Assembly: GCF_004795255.1 (NCBI RefSeq)
Contig: NZ_SSBQ01000002.1
Coordinates: forward strand, 3,367,501 to 3,431,500
Length of the DNA: 64,000 nucleotides
DNA from: Streptomyces sp. RKND-216
Lineage (GTDB): Bacteria; Actinomycetota; Actinomycetes; Streptomycetales; Streptomycetaceae
Direction: 5' to 3'
A program made the translations under genes and the position numbers. The notes under the pieces are model-generated. The model searched no databases. It was given only the letters and a program-made list of their open reading frames with translations, and was not told the DNA's origin. The first letter of the stretch is position 1. Each line of letters begins with the position of its first letter. Below, piece after piece: positions 63,084-64,000 of this stretch.

Positions 63084-64000
63084 ATGCTGCCCTCTCAGCG
63101 CCCACGCAGGACCGTAAGGAAGGCCGCGGCCGCCACCTGCGCGGCACTCACCGCGCTCACGATGGCGGGCTGCGGTTCCGGCGAGAGCGACGACGCGTCC
63201 TCCTCATCCGGTGAGTACACCGGACGCGGCCCCATCACCTACGTCGCCGGCAAGGACACCAGCGGCTACGTGCAGGACATGCTCGACGTCTGGAACAAGA
63301 AGCACCCGGACGAGAAGGTCACCTTCGTCGAGCTGCCCACGGACGCCGACGCGCAGCGGCAGCAGATGATCCAGAACGCCGAGACCGAGTCCGACGCCTA
63401 CTCCGTGCTCTCCGTGGACGTGGTGTGGAACGCCGAGTTCGCGGCGAACCGCTGGATCGACGAACTGCCGGCCGACGACTTCCCGACCGACAAGATGCTC
63501 GACCCGGTTGTGGAGACCGGCAAGTACCGCGACAAGCTGTACTCCATGCCCATGGCGTCCGACGGCGGCCTGCTCTACTACCGCACGGACCTGTTGGAGA
63601 AGGCCGGGATCGAGGAGCCGCCGAGCACCTGGGCGCAGATGAAGAAGGACTGCGCGGAGATCAAGAAGCTGCCCGAGGCCAAGGGCATGGACTGCTACGC
63701 GGGTCAGTTCGAGAAGTACGAGGGCCTCACCGTCAACTTCTCCGAGGCCGTCAACTCCGCGGGCGGCGAGATCGTCACCGACGCCGGCAAGCCCAAGGTC
63801 GACAGCCCGGAGGCGGCGAAGGGCCTCGACTTCCTCGTGGAGTCCTTCAAGGAGGGCACCGTCCCGAAGAAGGCCATCACCTTCCAGGAGGAGGACGGCC
63901 GCCGGGCGTTCCAGGGCGGTGACCTGATCTTCCACCGCAACTGGCCGTACATCCACAACCTCGCCTCCGCCGACGACGGCTCCAGCAAGGTGGCCGGCAA
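63084..64000 (+). CDS. extracellular solute-binding lipoprotein (family 1, sugar type), 3' end outside window
   Basis: At least 305 aa from ATG 63084 with GAAAGG. Signal peptide KAAAATCAALTALTMAGCGS has a lipobox MAGC, so it is membrane-anchored through Cys (about residue 30). The rest is a MalE-type periplasmic-binding fold: KDTSGYVQDMLDVWNKKHPD, VTFVELPTDADAQRQQMIQN, SVDVVWNAEFAANRWIDELP, ETGKYRDKLYSMPMASDGGL, LYYRTDLLEKAGIEEPPSTW. It is the receptor of an ABC sugar importer whose permease genes probably follow. The window ends before the C-terminus. Confidence 0.92.
   Translation, partial: MLPSQRPRRTVRKAAAATCAALTALTMAGCGSGESDDASSSSGEYTGRGPITYVAGKDTSGYVQDMLDVWNKKHPDEKVTFVELPTDADAQRQQMIQNAETESDAYSVLSVDVVWNAEFAANRWIDELPADDFPTDKMLDPVVETGKYRDKLYSMPMASDGGLLYYRTDLLEKAGIEEPPSTWAQMKKDCAEIKKLPEAKGMDCYAGQFEKYEGLTVNFSEAVNSAGGEIVTDAGKPKVDSPEAAKGLDFLVESFKEGTVPKKAITFQEEDGRRAFQGGDLIFHRNWPYIHNLASADDGSSKVAG

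Overview
The window is high-GC actinobacterial chromosome and almost certainly a Streptomyces. Evidence includes GTG/ATG starts with 4-bp stop/start overlaps, rare TTA codons, an AfsK/AfsR/AfsS secondary-metabolism signalling locus, a DmdR1-type iron regulator, an ECF sigma/anti-sigma module and an NsdA-like regulator. The gene order (serC; citrate synthase-pdxH; dmdR1; afsK; afsS-afsR) resembles my recollection of the core chromosome of S. coelicolor, but no alignment was run. No tRNA, rRNA, CRISPR array, insertion sequence or prophage was recognised.

Region 1 (1-7852) holds a truncated beta-propeller membrane protein, serC, two GNAT acetyltransferases, a TPR protein and a 962-aa FAD/Fe-S glycolate/D-lactate-type dehydrogenase. 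It also holds two decayed genes: the C-terminal remnant of a TetR regulator and an internally deleted F420-dependent oxidoreductase.

Region 2 (7942-16943) is a tightly coupled seven-gene catabolic operon: TIGR03084 DinB-like protein, AtuA-family protein, biotin-dependent acyl-CoA carboxylase beta and alpha subunits, acyl-CoA dehydrogenase, enoyl-CoA hydratase and a TetR repressor. It resembles the Pseudomonas acyclic-terpene (Atu) pathway without its SDR and CoA-ligase genes. A 12-bp perfect palindrome sits over the likely promoter.

Region 3 (17000-31899) is a housekeeping and regulatory stretch: citrate synthase, pdxH, a PAS sensor protein, a SIS-domain protein, dmdR1, an alpha/beta hydrolase behind a near-consensus SOS box, an ABC-2 exporter pair, a Prim-Pol-like protein, an NsdA-like regulator and a Pro/Gly-rich membrane protein with repeated DATQMLP motifs. 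A probable 12-codon mini-gene lies antisense between pdxH and the PAS gene.

Region 4 (31963-44786) contains a periplasmic-binding lipoprotein, purU, an ECF sigma factor translationally coupled to a zinc anti-sigma/maleylpyruvate-isomerase-like protein, a STAS antagonist and a SpoIIAB-like ATPase, a GlxA-type AraC regulator with a broken tandem copy next to it, an NAD(P)H oxidoreductase, a TipA-like MerR regulator, an APC permease and a flavoprotein monooxygenase.

Region 5 (45021-61568) contains a secreted subtilase, a TetR regulator, a VOC protein and AfsK; a large disordered membrane protein; mmsA with a divergent PucR regulator; then a small secreted protein, AfsS and AfsR, and a methyltransferase. 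AfsK phosphorylates AfsR, which activates afsS. An 11-bp direct repeat of the kind bound by SARP proteins lies in front of afsS. The small secreted protein downstream shares the (N/Q)RH(T/S)P motif of AfsS.

Region 6 (61663-64000) begins a sugar-uptake locus: a LacI-family regulator that contains a TTA codon, a LacI-type operator, and the first part of an extracellular solute-binding lipoprotein.
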